Positions 27,227-36,349 are shown, numbered from the stretch's first letter. The stretch: DNA of 64,000 nt from Actinomyces capricornis (GCF_019974135.1 NZ_AP025017.1:1674001-1738000); one strand, 5' to 3'. Translations and numbers: made by a program. The notes: generated by a model not told the origin, from the sequence alone.

Positions 27227-27312
27227 TCATCATCAGTAGTGACCCATCGCACCACTCTTCGTAGGGTCTCTGTGTAGAAGCCAAGCGGGCTCTTCACGGG
27301 AACAGAGGAGGA

Positions 27313-27441
27313 ATGATGAAACGTCGAGAGTTCTCCAAGATCGCCGCCCTCACCGGCGCTGGTCTACTGGTCGCCCCTGCAGCATGGGCCAGCAGCAACC
27401 CGGGCATGTGGCAGGAGCTACTGCTCCTGGGGCTGCCTTGA
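27313..27441 (+). CDS. Tat-type signal-peptide ORF, out of frame with its mature part
   Basis: AGAGGAGG precedes ATG 27313. The ORF reads MMKRREFSKIAALTGAGLL, a twin-arginine signal (RREFSK) with a hydrophobic core and an AWA cleavage site. It then loses sense and stops after 42 codons at 27441. The continuing reading frame that encodes the expected mature protein is 27384-27857, one base back. A single-base deletion between about 27365 and 27400 would explain the split; sequencing error or programmed slippage is possible. Confidence 0.55.
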   Translation: MMKRREFSKIAALTGAGLLVAPAAWASSNPGMWQELLLLGLP

Positions 27442-27857
27442 CCGCAGAGGATGAGCAGTTCCTGAAAATCATCTCGGAGTTGGATGCGCTCCCAGAAGAC
27501 TTGAAGCGGCAGACACCGACCCGGGGTGGCGACTATGAGGCGCAGTTGACCGCTCAGCTCGACGGCCTGACGAGCGTCAACAGCGTGTCCACCAGTGATA
27601 GCGCGGTTCCAGCATTCAACTGGGCTGCCTGCGTTTGGGAGGTTGCGAAGGTCATCGTCCAGTACGGAATTCCAGTCGTCAAGGTCGTTGGGTGGCTGAA
27701 GCAGTTGTGGAGGCTGTACCGCAGCGTCACTGCGATCATCGATGCGCTGAAGGATGGAAGGGCCTTCGTTGAGAATCCGGAGATCACTGAGGAGGGTGCG
27801 AAGGTCATTGAGATGCTCCTGGGTCTCGAGGGGGTAACGAATGCCTGCTTCGGCTGA
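27384..27857 (+). CDS. Hypothetical small secreted protein (mature part, frameshifted from its signal peptide)
   Basis: The readable frame has 157 residues but its ATG has no ribosome site, so translation probably needs the upstream signal ORF. The first part is acidic and helical (TAEDEQFLKIISELDALP). The C-terminal half has a hydrophobic/amphipathic stretch from WAACVWEVAKVIVQYGIP to VVGWLKQLWRLYRSV and ends in NACFG. Two Cys, one in each part, could join as a disulfide. No family is recognised. The amphipathic core and a following membrane gene recall peptide toxin and immunity pairs, but that is speculative. Confidence 0.5.
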   Translation: MGQQQPGHVAGATAPGAALTAEDEQFLKIISELDALPEDLKRQTPTRGGDYEAQLTAQLDGLTSVNSVSTSDSAVPAFNWAACVWEVAKVIVQYGIPVVKVVGWLKQLWRLYRSVTAIIDALKDGRAFVENPEITEEGAKVIEMLLGLEGVTNACFG

Positions 27858-27880
27858 TCCAGCCTAGGGGGAGAATCCTC

Positions 27881-28444
27881 ATGGCACCTGCCGACACTGC
27901 GCTTTCGCCGTTGCCTCCCGCTCCTCTCTGGGGCTTTGTGCTGGGCCGATTCATCATGACAGTGATGCAGGGCGTGGTCCTCGCGATCGCACTGCTCCTG
28001 TGGGTGCTGCTCAGCGGTCAGCCCTTCGGGTTCACTCGTCTGGTCCTCGTTCTTTGCGCTGCGGGAGTGGCCGCGCTGGTGCGGGAGCTGGTCGATGGGT
28101 TCATCACTCGCGGAGTCGCCGTGCGGCTCAATGCCGTGAGCGTGCCACCATGGTGCGCCGTTGCTCTGGGTCTGGTGAGCCCGGTGCCCGCGGGCCTTAT
28201 CGTCGGCCTCATCCTAGGGGGAGGTCGCGGCACCGTGCTGGTCACGTGCTTGGCGCTCTGGGTGTTCATCGCCGCTCTGGAGAGGCCGTGGAAGGATAAG
28301 ACTCCGGATGCGCAGACGCGGGCCATTGATGTTGAGGCCAGGGCGATGACGCGGGAGTACTTCGCAGAGGATGTCGAGCGCCTCTCCCAGCAGGTGAGGG
28401 AACGCCGCCAGGAGCGCCGTGAGAAGGGCGGGAGTCCTCGCTGA
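27881..28444 (+). CDS. Four-helix membrane protein, unknown
   Basis: The 187-residue product has GGGGGAG 7 bp before the ATG. Four hydrophobic helices are visible (FIMTVMQGVVLAIALLLWVLL, LVLVLCAAGVAALV, CAVALGLVSPVPAGLIVGLIL and TVLVTCLALWVFIAAL). A charged, helical cytoplasmic tail follows (VERLSQQVRERRQERREKGG). It follows the secreted-protein frame by 23 bp and is probably co-transcribed. No family is recognised. It could be an immunity or accessory protein for the secreted product (inference). Confidence 0.6.
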   Translation: MAPADTALSPLPPAPLWGFVLGRFIMTVMQGVVLAIALLLWVLLSGQPFGFTRLVLVLCAAGVAALVRELVDGFITRGVAVRLNAVSVPPWCAVALGLVSPVPAGLIVGLILGGGRGTVLVTCLALWVFIAALERPWKDKTPDAQTRAIDVEARAMTREYFAEDVERLSQQVRERRQERREKGGSPR

Positions 28445-28669
28445 GTCTTTTCTGTCTCTTTCCCGACCGATGGCTGGTCGGGGTGGGCATGCTGTGTGAT
28501 GCGGAGCAGATGCGCCTCGTTGATCCGGGGACTTGCCAGTATCAGCCATGGGTGACATCCTCTGGATGGGAGGAGGTCGGGTGGTAAATGCAGGAAGTGG
28601 ACGTGGACGGAACGTCGGGAGAGGCGGTCCGCTACCTTGCGAAGTACTGAGAGAAGGCGAGGACGGATA

Positions 28670-29365
28670 GTGGTTGCCATGATGCTGGTCACCGAGGGTG
28701 GAGCCCAGCCCGTGGCCCTTGCCCGCGAGATCGACGCCACTCATGGTGCGCAGGTGATCGCTATCGAGAACAGCAAGGCCTCAGCGCTCGCCCGGCTGGA
28801 GAAGAGCAGTGCGGGGCGTGGTCAGCATAAGGAGGGTGCGCTGGATGTCGTCCTTCTTGATGTCGATCCACCTTCTATTGATGGGCCCGCAGTGGTCCGG
28901 AGCTTCCAGGAGCGACGCGGGGACGTGGCGGTGGTCATGCTGGCCTCCCACTGCACCGCCGCAGTGCTGCGGGAGGCCTTCAGCGCTGGAGCCACGGGAT
29001 TCCTGACGAAGGACTGCCCCGTTGAGGAGATCGTGGCCTACCTGCGTCGAGTGGCCCACCACGGGGACCATGTTCTCTCACAGGGCGCCATGAACGTCCT
29101 CATCAACGCCCTTGTCCACGGAGCGGGAGCGAGCCGGGTTCAAGAGGAACTGGCGCAGCGGGCCGAGAGCCTTCCGCCACGACTGTGGAAGGTCTACACG
29201 CAGGTGATCGCCGGCGCGAGCAACCACCACATCGCCCGGCTCCTGGGCCTGACGGAGAACACGGTGCGCGTCTACGTCTCCGATGTCCTTCGCCGTCTGG
29301 GCTTCCATGCCAGAACAGAGCTCATCGCGGCATATGCGGGGAACGCCGGGGTCGGTGAATCCTGA
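28670..29365 (+). CDS. Orphan NarL/LuxR-type response regulator
   Basis: GTG 28670 is chosen because GAGGA lies 6 bp upstream; ATG 28679 is also possible. The 231-residue product has a receiver domain with the phosphoacceptor Asp (VVLLDVDPPSIDG), Ser in MLAS and Lys in FLTKD. The N-terminal acidic pair is missing (TEGGAQP), so phosphorylation may be weak or absent. The LuxR helix-turn-helix is clear: VIAGASNHHIARLLGLTENT and VRVYVSDVLRRL. No kinase gene is adjacent. It may control the surrounding small-protein and protease genes. Confidence 0.82.
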   Translation: MVAMMLVTEGGAQPVALAREIDATHGAQVIAIENSKASALARLEKSSAGRGQHKEGALDVVLLDVDPPSIDGPAVVRSFQERRGDVAVVMLASHCTAAVLREAFSAGATGFLTKDCPVEEIVAYLRRVAHHGDHVLSQGAMNVLINALVHGAGASRVQEELAQRAESLPPRLWKVYTQVIAGASNHHIARLLGLTENTVRVYVSDVLRRLGFHARTELIAAYAGNAGVGES

Positions 29366-29381
29366 CCCCGGCGTTCCCCGC
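29336..29381. terminator. Perfect 18-bp hairpin overlapping the regulator stop codon
   Basis: GCGGGGAACGCCGGGGTC (29336-29353) pairs perfectly with 29364-29381. The loop spans 29354-29363, so the last codons and stop of the regulator lie inside the hairpin. It separates it from the convergent protease gene. Confidence 0.75.
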
Positions 29382-29406
29382 TCTCTGGGAGAGTTGAGGC
29401 GGATGA

Positions 29407-30522
29407 TCAGTCCCAGGTCGTCTCATCCAGCATCTTCTTGACATTCTCGGAGAAGTAGGGGGCCCAGTTCTGCCCTGTGACCTGGAACCACAGGGAGGTC
29501 ACGCTCCTGACATAGCCCAGTTCAGTGGTGGCGTCGTAGCGGTAGAGCCAGGGGCCGCCCGAGGCGCCAGGACCGAAGTTGCAGGAGTCCACTGAGACCA
29601 TGGTGTCCTGGAAGCCCGGAGGCACCGATGAGGTGGTTGAGTCCTGGCAGCTGTGGCTGGCATACCTGCCATCAGGGTTGGTGAGATTGCTCGGGTAGCC
29701 GAAGATCGTGGACTGGAACTCGTGGCTGCCGCCCCAGGCGAGCCCGTATGCACCCACGGCCTGGGCGACCGGTTGGTTGGCATCCCCGCCGTCGTTGAGC
29801 GTCACGAAGCCGACATCGTTGGCGACGGCTTGATTGTCCGCGATCCAGGTGTCGAAGGCGCGCAGTGAGCGTGCGGTCCAGATTCCCGCAGGGTCGGGGT
29901 CCGAGCCATTGACGTCGTAGTCGGGGACGAAGACGACATTCTTCATCCACCCATGCTGCTGGTCGTAGACGCAGTGCCCCGCGGTGATGACCACACGCTT
30001 CGTCGGTGTGTTGACCACGGAGGCGGAGCAGTAGCTGTTGTCGAATCCGTAGCCGTTGAAGAACAGCTTGCCCTGAATCCTGGGCTGGGCTGCTGCGCCG
30101 CCTTGGGGCTGCGGTGCGACGGGCTCGATCCTGCCGTCAGGATCCGTTGAACTGGAACTCGACCCCGATCCCGGGTCCTGTGGCACCTGCGCCGGTGATG
30201 CCGCGGCCATGGAGGCGGAGGCGGACTCCGGCGTGTAGGGCGTGGCCGAGGCGAGTCGCTCCGGGGTCCAGTAACTCAGGACCTCCTCATCCGGGCTGTA
30301 GTCAGATGCTGCGGGCTGGGCCTGCTGAGAAACCGGTTCCGCCGATCTGCCGAAGGAGGTGGGGGCTGTCACCGCGGTCGAGCCCGCTGAGTCCTGGGCG
30401 GGGGGATCCTCCTGCCCATGTGCGGGTGCGATCGGTGAGAGGGCGGGGATCAGTCCCACCATGAGTGCCATGACCAGCCCGGTCACGCCCCTGCGGCGCA
30501 GGGATTCATTCACTGTTGTCAT
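29407..30522 (-). CDS. Secreted trypsin-like (S1 family) serine protease
   Basis: The start is ATG 30522 with GGAAGG 7 bp upstream. The 371-residue product has a signal peptide (GVTGLVMALMVGLIPALSP) and a long Ser/Pro/Gln-rich propeptide to about residue 150. The catalytic domain shows His183 in ITAGHC, Asp236 in ANDVGF and Ser321 in GASGGPW. Cys pairs around the His and Ser fit extracellular disulfides. The architecture is that of V8/glutamyl-endopeptidase-like secreted proteases. It is convergent with the LuxR-type regulator and lies in the lower-GC cluster. Confidence 0.9.
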   Translation of the reverse strand: MTTVNESLRRRGVTGLVMALMVGLIPALSPIAPAHGQEDPPAQDSAGSTAVTAPTSFGRSAEPVSQQAQPAASDYSPDEEVLSYWTPERLASATPYTPESASASMAAASPAQVPQDPGSGSSSSSTDPDGRIEPVAPQPQGGAAAQPRIQGKLFFNGYGFDNSYCSASVVNTPTKRVVITAGHCVYDQQHGWMKNVVFVPDYDVNGSDPDPAGIWTARSLRAFDTWIADNQAVANDVGFVTLNDGGDANQPVAQAVGAYGLAWGGSHEFQSTIFGYPSNLTNPDGRYASHSCQDSTTSSVPPGFQDTMVSVDSCNFGPGASGGPWLYRYDATTELGYVRSVTSLWFQVTGQNWAPYFSENVKKMLDETTWD

Positions 30523-30753
30523 GCGAGATCCTTCCGATATGCGGCGTCGTCGCCTGGGCTCCACCGGCGCACGGCCCCGGAGCCTCATGCAGGGCAGTCT
30601 GTCCCGGGCGGGCGCGATGGCGGAAGACTGATATGTGTCAGTACCTTCAGTTGCCCGGCAGTAACCCCCGGGGCGCCTGCGCCCACCTGATCTCGCGGCC
30701 CCCGCCGCACCGCAGAAGCGAGGAACGGCGGCGCATCCCCGAGTGCGTGCCCC

Positions 30754-31005
30754 TCAGCGCGAAGCATCGTCGGTGGGGTGGAAGGGGTCCCTGCGCCGAA
30801 ATGCTCCGATGACTCGCTTGAGGTGGTATGCCGCTGCGCACTGGAGGATGGTGGGGATGCAGAGCAGAGCCGGTATCCACAGCCCTCGCGGGCCGTGCAG
30901 GTCCATGCTGAAGGTGATGGAGGCGATGATGATGGCCCCTGACACACCGATTCCCAGGATGAGCCATGCCAGGGCGTAGCCGATGTTCTTATCTGGAGTG
31001 GGCAT
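30754..31005 (-). CDS. Small two-helix membrane protein
   Basis: The product has 83 residues from ATG 31005. Two hydrophobic helices (ALAWLILGIGVSGAIIIASI and IPALLCIPTILQCAAAY) are joined by a short loop (DLHGPRG). The ends are polar: MPTPDKN and a basic C-terminus (KRVIGAFRRRDPFHPTDD). The frame stays open far upstream, but that part runs antisense to the MFS gene and is not coding. No family is recognised. There is no clear ribosome site. Confidence 0.6.
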   Translation of the reverse strand: MPTPDKNIGYALAWLILGIGVSGAIIIASITFSMDLHGPRGLWIPALLCIPTILQCAAAYHLKRVIGAFRRRDPFHPTDDASR

Positions 31006-31263
31006 GATGACCCCGTGTCCGATCGGAGGATAGTGAAGGATAGTGCCGGCGGATGATTCCGCCGTGATGGCTCCGAGCGGAAGCAGGCGCCTCGATAGGT
31101 GCCTGGCCGCGTTGGACCCTGACGGCTCTTCTATACTCAATCCCGCTGGGGTCCCGTGGCAATACTGATCATCGTCAGGGCGCGGTCCGGTGGAGGGCCG
31201 GGGTGGGCCCTCATCGGTCTCATCGTGCGGTGTGGGCCGCCTGGGCACCGTAGGGTTCCTTCC

Positions 31264-32682
31264 ATGAGCCTGCCCTCCGCGCGGCCGCCCGCTCCGGCCG
31301 ACCGCCCCACCCCCCTGATGTCCTGGCTCGTGTTCGCCTGGGGGCTGTGGGACTGGGGGTCGGCCGCCTTCAATGCGGTCATCACCACCTTCGTCTTCAC
31401 CGTCTACCTCGTCAGTGAGCCTTTCGGGGACAAGGCCGGCAACGAGACCGCCCTGAGCGTGGGGCTGGCGATCGCCGGGGCCGTCATCGCCCTGCTGGCC
31501 CCGGTCACCGGGCAGCGCTCGGACCGCTCGGGCCGCACCGTCCTGTGGCTCGGCGTCTACACCATGGTGGTGGTGGCCGTCTCCGCGGCCCTCTTCTTCG
31601 TCCTGCCCGAGCCCGGCTACCTGTGGCTGGGCATCACCCTGCTGGGCCTGGGCAACGTATTCTTCGAGCTGGCCTCGGTCAACTACAACGGGCTGCTCAG
31701 CCACCTGGCCACCAAGGACCGCGTGGGGGCCGTCTCCGGCCTGGGGTGGGGGATGGGCTACATCGGCGGCATCGTCCTGCTGCTCATCCTCTACGTCGGA
31801 TTCATCGCCCCCGAGGTCGGATGGCTCGGCGTCACCGGCGAGAAGGGCCTCAACGTCCGGGTCTCCATGCTCATCGCCGCCGCCTGGTTCGGCATCAGCG
31901 CCATCCCCGTGCTCCTCACCCAGTCCAGCCGCGGCATGCGCCGTCGGGCACGCCTGCCAGACGGCGTCCCGCAGGCAACGCCAGCGACCCAGGCTGCCGG
32001 GGCGAGGCCGGACCCGCAGGCGGCACGCGACTCCCTGCTCTCGTCCTACAAGCGGCTGTGGGGCACCCTGGTCAACCTGCACCGCCACCACCCCGAGGTC
32101 CTGTGGTTCCTCCTGGCCGCCGCGGTCTTCCGCGACGGGCTGGCCGGGGTCTTCACCTACGGCGGCATCCTCGCCCGCAACACCTTCGGCTTCTCCTCCG
32201 ACCAGGTCATCATCTTCGCCATCGTCGCCAACATCGTCGCCGGTATCACCACCATCGCCGCGGGCCGCCTCGATGACCTCATCGGGGCCCGCAAGGTCAT
32301 CCTGGGCAGCCTCACCGTGCTGGTCATCGCCGGATTCCTCGTGTTCCTCCTGCACGACGCCGGACCCCTCGCCTTCTGGGTGCTGGGCCTGATCCTCTCG
32401 GGCTGCGTGGGCCCGGCCCAGTCCGCGGCGCGCTCCTTCCTGGCCCGCCTCATCCCCGAGGGCAAGGAGGGGGAGATCTTCGGGCTCTACGCGACCACCG
32501 GGCGTGCGGTGTCCTTCATGGCCCCCGCCATGTACGCCCTGTTCGTCGCCCTGGGGACCCGGGTGGTGGGGCCGGGCGCCGGTTACTGGGGGGTTCTGGG
32601 CATCATCACCGTGCTCGTCGTCGGGCTCCTGCTCATGCTGCGCGTGGGCGAGCCGGCCGGGGAGATCACGCACGCGGCCTGA
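31264..32682 (+). CDS. UMF1/Atg22-type MFS transporter
   Basis: The 472-residue product starts at MSLPSARPP; the upstream open frame has no start signal. It has twelve membrane helices with the UMF1-family N-terminal sequence FAWGLWDWGSAAFNAVITT. Related signatures include ELASVNYNGLLSHLA and GLGWGMGYIGGI. A hydrophilic central loop (about 225-275) is Ala/Pro/Gln-rich. The family includes the yeast vacuolar amino-acid exporter Atg22, but bacterial substrates are mostly unknown. It is convergent with the next gene. Confidence 0.87.
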   Translation: MSLPSARPPAPADRPTPLMSWLVFAWGLWDWGSAAFNAVITTFVFTVYLVSEPFGDKAGNETALSVGLAIAGAVIALLAPVTGQRSDRSGRTVLWLGVYTMVVVAVSAALFFVLPEPGYLWLGITLLGLGNVFFELASVNYNGLLSHLATKDRVGAVSGLGWGMGYIGGIVLLLILYVGFIAPEVGWLGVTGEKGLNVRVSMLIAAAWFGISAIPVLLTQSSRGMRRRARLPDGVPQATPATQAAGARPDPQAARDSLLSSYKRLWGTLVNLHRHHPEVLWFLLAAAVFRDGLAGVFTYGGILARNTFGFSSDQVIIFAIVANIVAGITTIAAGRLDDLIGARKVILGSLTVLVIAGFLVFLLHDAGPLAFWVLGLILSGCVGPAQSAARSFLARLIPEGKEGEIFGLYATTGRAVSFMAPAMYALFVALGTRVVGPGAGYWGVLGIITVLVVGLLLMLRVGEPAGEITHAA

Positions 32683-32763
32683 GTCCTGGCCCCGGCGTGA
32701 GGCGGCGCCCCGGCGGCGGTCCTATCGCTGAGGCCTGGGCGCCACACGGGCGGCGCCGGCCGA

Positions 32764-33198
32764 TCAGTCCACCTGCGCAGCCCTGCGCCGGGCCTCGCGC
32801 TCGGCGCGCATGCGCTCCAGGTCCTGCGGGCCCAGTGGCCCTTGGGTGGTGCCCTCGGTCCCGTCCTGACGGGCCCAGGACACCGCCATGGCCTCCTTGG
32901 CGCCGAAGCGCGCCAGGTGGATGCCCACCACCTGCTCCAGGCCTGCCAGGTGCTCGTCGTCGGTGCGCAGGCGCAGCACCAGGGCCTCCGGCTCGCAGGA
33001 CAGCTCCACCACTCCGGTCACCCGACCCTCGCGGTCGAAGGCCAGGGCGCCGGTGGAGGCCCGCTCATCCCAGGAGGCGGTGATCTTGCGTCCCATGTGG
33101 CTGACCAGCTGCTTGCCGTAGCGGGCCGGGCGCTGCGTGGGCACCCGGGCCACGGAGCCGGCGGGAAGGTCGGGGGCAGGGGTCTCGGCGTCGCTCAT
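32764..33198 (-). CDS. DUF2218 protein
   Basis: The 144-residue product shows the family signature RPARYGKQLVSHMGRKI, then FDREGRVTGVVELSCEPEAL and LEQVVGIHLARFG. DUF2218 proteins are small cytoplasmic proteins, often near iron-uptake or siderophore-reductase genes in actinobacteria and proteobacteria. Their role is not settled. Here no siderophore genes are adjacent. The C-terminus is a charged helix (LERMRAEREARRRAAQ). Confidence 0.82.
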   Translation of the reverse strand: MSDAETPAPDLPAGSVARVPTQRPARYGKQLVSHMGRKITASWDERASTGALAFDREGRVTGVVELSCEPEALVLRLRTDDEHLAGLEQVVGIHLARFGAKEAMAVSWARQDGTEGTTQGPLGPQDLERMRAEREARRRAAQVD

Positions 33199-33375
33199 AA
33201 GGTCATCCTTACCTCATGTGCCGGTGGTGCGCCAGACCCCGAGCGCCCTCACCCCGCCCGAGAAGGTCTCCCCGTAGCCCGGGTCGGACTCCGAGACGGG
33301 GCATGCCCCAGGCAGATCTCGTGCATCCCAGGCCTGCCCCCGCCGACGGCGCACCAGCCTCCCGAGGGGGGCCGT

Positions 33376-35862
33376 CTAGTCCCGCGGCGAGGGCTCCCGG
33401 CCCGATTCCTCGGGGCGCTCCTGGCGGGCGCGGGCCCGGTCGAGCAGGGCGCGGTAGCCGGGCGGGTCCAGGTCCATGCCGGGCATGGCCACCAGGCGGT
33501 TGGCCGGCGTCGCGGCCATCATCTCGAAGGTGGTGTGGTCCTGGCGCAGGCGGGCCAGGGTGCCGGCCAGCGCCTCCTCCATGAGGAGGCCTCCCACCGG
33601 GTGCGCCAGCCACTCGCCCAGCGTGGAGTCCGGGCGCAGCTCCCGCACCGGCGCGGGGGCCTGGACCTCCAGGGGCAGGACGGCGGGCAGGTCGCGGCTG
33701 GAGAAGCCCACGGAGACCTCATAGCCGCCCGCCTCGACCACCCAGGCCCGGCAGGGCTCGTCCCAGAAGGACAGGTCCCGCTGGGTCAGGGGGAGCTCGA
33801 TCTCGATGGACTGCCCCGCCTCCAGGTGCACCTTGGTGAAGCCGCGCAGCTCGCGCGGAGCCCGCTGGATGGCGGAGGCGCCGGTGCGGCCCACGTAGAC
33901 CTGGACCACCTGGGCCCCGGGGCGCTGGCCGGTATTGGTCACGGTGGCGTGCACGGTGGCCAGGACGCGGGCCTGCCCCTCGGCGTCGGCAGGGCCCACG
34001 GGGCCATGGGCCTGAACCTCCGCCGTGTCCTGCCCGGCGCGCCCGATGGGCCTGACGCGCACGTCGCTGAGCGCGAAGCCCGTGTAGGTCAGGCCGTGGC
34101 CGAAGGGGTAGGCCACCTCGCGCTCCATGGCGTCCATGGCCCGGTAGCCGATGAAGACGCCCTCGCCGTAGTCCACCACCGAGTCGTGCCCGGGGAAGTT
34201 GAGCTGGGCCGGCAGGTCCGACAGCCGCCGGGGCAGGGTCTCGGCCAGATGGCCGGAGGGGGCCTGCACCCCCAGGACGACGTCGGCGATGGCCGACCCG
34301 CCGGCCTGCCCGCCCAGCCAGGCGATGGCCAGGGCGTCGGCGTTATCGTCCCAGGACAGGTCCACCGCCGAGCCGCCCACGACGACGACGATCGTGGAGG
34401 CGGCCACCTGGCTGACGGCGCGGACCAGCGCCACCTGCTCGGCGGGGATGCCCATGTGGGGGCGGTCGTATCCCTCGGACTCATCGATCTGGGGCAGGCC
34501 GACGAGGAGCACCGCCGTGGCGCCGCGGGCGACCTCCACGGCCTCCTCGCGCAGGGCCCGGGCGGACAGCTCCTGGCCCTCCTTCCCGGCCGCCTCGGCC
34601 AGGTGGTAGCCAGGGGTGAAGGCCACGGCCTCCTCGCCCAGGGCCTGGGTGAAGGCCTCCAGAGCGGTGTCCAGGCGGGTGGGGTTGATGGTGGAGGAGC
34701 CGGCCCCCTGATAGCGGGGGGTGCGGGCGAACTCGCCGATGAGGGCCAGGGGGCGCTGGGCGCTGAAGGACCCGGCCTCCAGGGGCAGGGCGGGGGCGGC
34801 GTCCGGCCCGACAGGCTCGTTCTTGAGCAGGACGGTGCCCTCGGCGGCCACGCGCCGGGCCAGGGCGTGGTGGGCCTGGGCGTCGTAGCCGTCTGCGGTG
34901 ACTCGTGCGGCCTCCAGGGCCGGGGCAGTGCGCAGGATAAGGGTGATGATGCGCTCGACGGCGGTATCCAGCGCTTCCTCGGCCAGGCGGCCCTGACGCA
35001 CGGCCTCCACGATCTGGGCATCGGTCAGGCCCCCGGAGGCCGGCATCTCCAGGTCCAGGCCGGCGGCCAGGCCGGGGACGCGCTCGTTGACGGCTCCCCA
35101 GTCGGAGACCACGAGGCCCTCGAAGCCCCACTCCTGGCGCAGCACGGTGCTCAGCAGCCAGGGGTCCTGCGAGGCATAGGTGCCGTTGATGCGGTTGTAG
35201 GAGCACATGAGGCTCCAGGGCTGGACGGTGCGCACGATGTGCTCGAAGGCCGGCAGGTAGATCTCGCGCAGGGCCCGCTGGGAGACGCGCACATCCACCC
35301 GCATGCGGTCGGTCTCCTGGTTGTTGGCCGCATAGTGCTTGAGGCAGGCCCCCACGCCCTGGGACTGGATACCGGTGATGAGGGCGGCGCCGATGCGCCC
35401 GGCCAGCAGGGGGTCCTCGGCGAAGTACTCGAAGTTGCGCCCGCACAGGGGCGAGCGCTTCATGTTGACCCCGGGGCCCAGGATGACGGCGACGTCGTTG
35501 GCCGCGGTCTCGGCGCCCAGGGCCCGGCCCACGGCCTCGATGAGCTCGGGGTCCCAGGTGGATCCCAGGGCGGCGGCGGTGGGGAAGCAGGTGGCCGGCA
35601 CAGAGGCGCTGAGATCCGCCTGGCCGGCGGCGGTGGCCTGCTTGCGCAGGCCGTGGGGGCCGTCGGTGACCATGATCTGCGGGATGCCGAGGCGCTCGAT
35701 GGCCTTGAGGTGCCAGAAGTCGGCCCCGGAGGTCAGGGAGGCCTTCTCCTCCAGGGTCATCTGCGCGACGAGCCGAGCTGCACGGGTGCGGTGCTCCGCA
35801 GGGCTGGAGGTGCGGTGCTCCGCAGAGGCGGGCTCGGGGCTGGGGGCGTGGGAAGTGGGCAC
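33376..35862 (-). CDS. GH3-family beta-glucosidase
   Basis: GTG 35862 is preferred to ATG 35892 because GAAGGAG (35868-35874) lies 5-6 bp upstream. The 828-residue cytoplasmic enzyme has the GH3 N-terminal barrel (TDGPHGLRKQ, KHYAANNQETDRM) with nucleophile Asp254 in VVSDWGAV. The C-terminal domain is split by a PA14-less loop and ends in a fibronectin-III-like region (GFTKVHLEAGQSIEIELPL). It hydrolyses beta-glucosides or related oligosaccharides taken into the cell; substrate is not fixed by sequence. No sugar transporter is adjacent. Confidence 0.92.
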   Translation of the reverse strand: MPTSHAPSPEPASAEHRTSSPAEHRTRAARLVAQMTLEEKASLTSGADFWHLKAIERLGIPQIMVTDGPHGLRKQATAAGQADLSASVPATCFPTAAALGSTWDPELIEAVGRALGAETAANDVAVILGPGVNMKRSPLCGRNFEYFAEDPLLAGRIGAALITGIQSQGVGACLKHYAANNQETDRMRVDVRVSQRALREIYLPAFEHIVRTVQPWSLMCSYNRINGTYASQDPWLLSTVLRQEWGFEGLVVSDWGAVNERVPGLAAGLDLEMPASGGLTDAQIVEAVRQGRLAEEALDTAVERIITLILRTAPALEAARVTADGYDAQAHHALARRVAAEGTVLLKNEPVGPDAAPALPLEAGSFSAQRPLALIGEFARTPRYQGAGSSTINPTRLDTALEAFTQALGEEAVAFTPGYHLAEAAGKEGQELSARALREEAVEVARGATAVLLVGLPQIDESEGYDRPHMGIPAEQVALVRAVSQVAASTIVVVVGGSAVDLSWDDNADALAIAWLGGQAGGSAIADVVLGVQAPSGHLAETLPRRLSDLPAQLNFPGHDSVVDYGEGVFIGYRAMDAMEREVAYPFGHGLTYTGFALSDVRVRPIGRAGQDTAEVQAHGPVGPADAEGQARVLATVHATVTNTGQRPGAQVVQVYVGRTGASAIQRAPRELRGFTKVHLEAGQSIEIELPLTQRDLSFWDEPCRAWVVEAGGYEVSVGFSSRDLPAVLPLEVQAPAPVRELRPDSTLGEWLAHPVGGLLMEEALAGTLARLRQDHTTFEMMAATPANRLVAMPGMDLDPPGYRALLDRARARQERPEESGREPSPRD

Positions 35863-36349
35863 AGTGAGCTCCTTCGGTGGGGGGTGCGCCATTGCGAGCC
35901 TATCGTCCGGCGGCCCTGGCGGGGGCGGGTGGAGAGGTGCTGGGGGCGGTGGTGGCCGTGGGCTCCTGGACCGAGAGCGGGCTCTCTAAGAGCTCGAGGA
36001 GCTCGATGTCCTGAAGTATGGTGCCCGCGTCGCTTCCTGATCAGGGGAGGACCTTCGTCCAGCAGATCATTGATCTGCTCAAGCGGACCATCCTCGTCGA
36101 AGAGGCCACCCATCTGACGGCGGTCGTTCCTCAGGAGGGAGGGGAGGCGGTGTCCGAGGGGTGAATCGCGTGGCGGCATATCCAGGCTGGCGAGCGCAGT
36201 GGGGGATGGCCCTTGAGACGGCGAGGCGGGCTCTGGAGGGGTGGGAGAGCCCGCCTCCCACGAATGAGAGCGCCCTGGCCCGCCACTGAACCGGGGCTCT
36301 GCGCCCCGATACGCCCGGGTCCGGATCCGGGCGCTGGGGATGGCCCGGC
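35863..36349. other. 487-bp gap with possible coding remnants
   Basis: No confident gene. On the minus strand from 36179 a frame reads MPPRDSPLGHRLPSLLRND, then acidic helix-like FDEDGPLEQINDLLDE. A second minus frame nearby (about 36020-35960) encodes TILQDIELLELLESPLSV. On the plus strand a 48-codon frame runs 36018-36164. These could be fragments of a decayed gene, but none has a ribosome site or a recognised family. Confidence 0.3.

Noticed and set aside
30754..32673. Long minus frame containing the small membrane protein at its end
   Set aside because: Only the last 83 codons are outside the MFS gene and show helices; the rest is antisense.
32842..36117. A plus-strand open frame of about 1090 codons
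   Set aside because: It is antisense to the DUF2218 and GH3 genes, whose motifs are clear. Long antisense frames are expected in GC-rich coding DNA.
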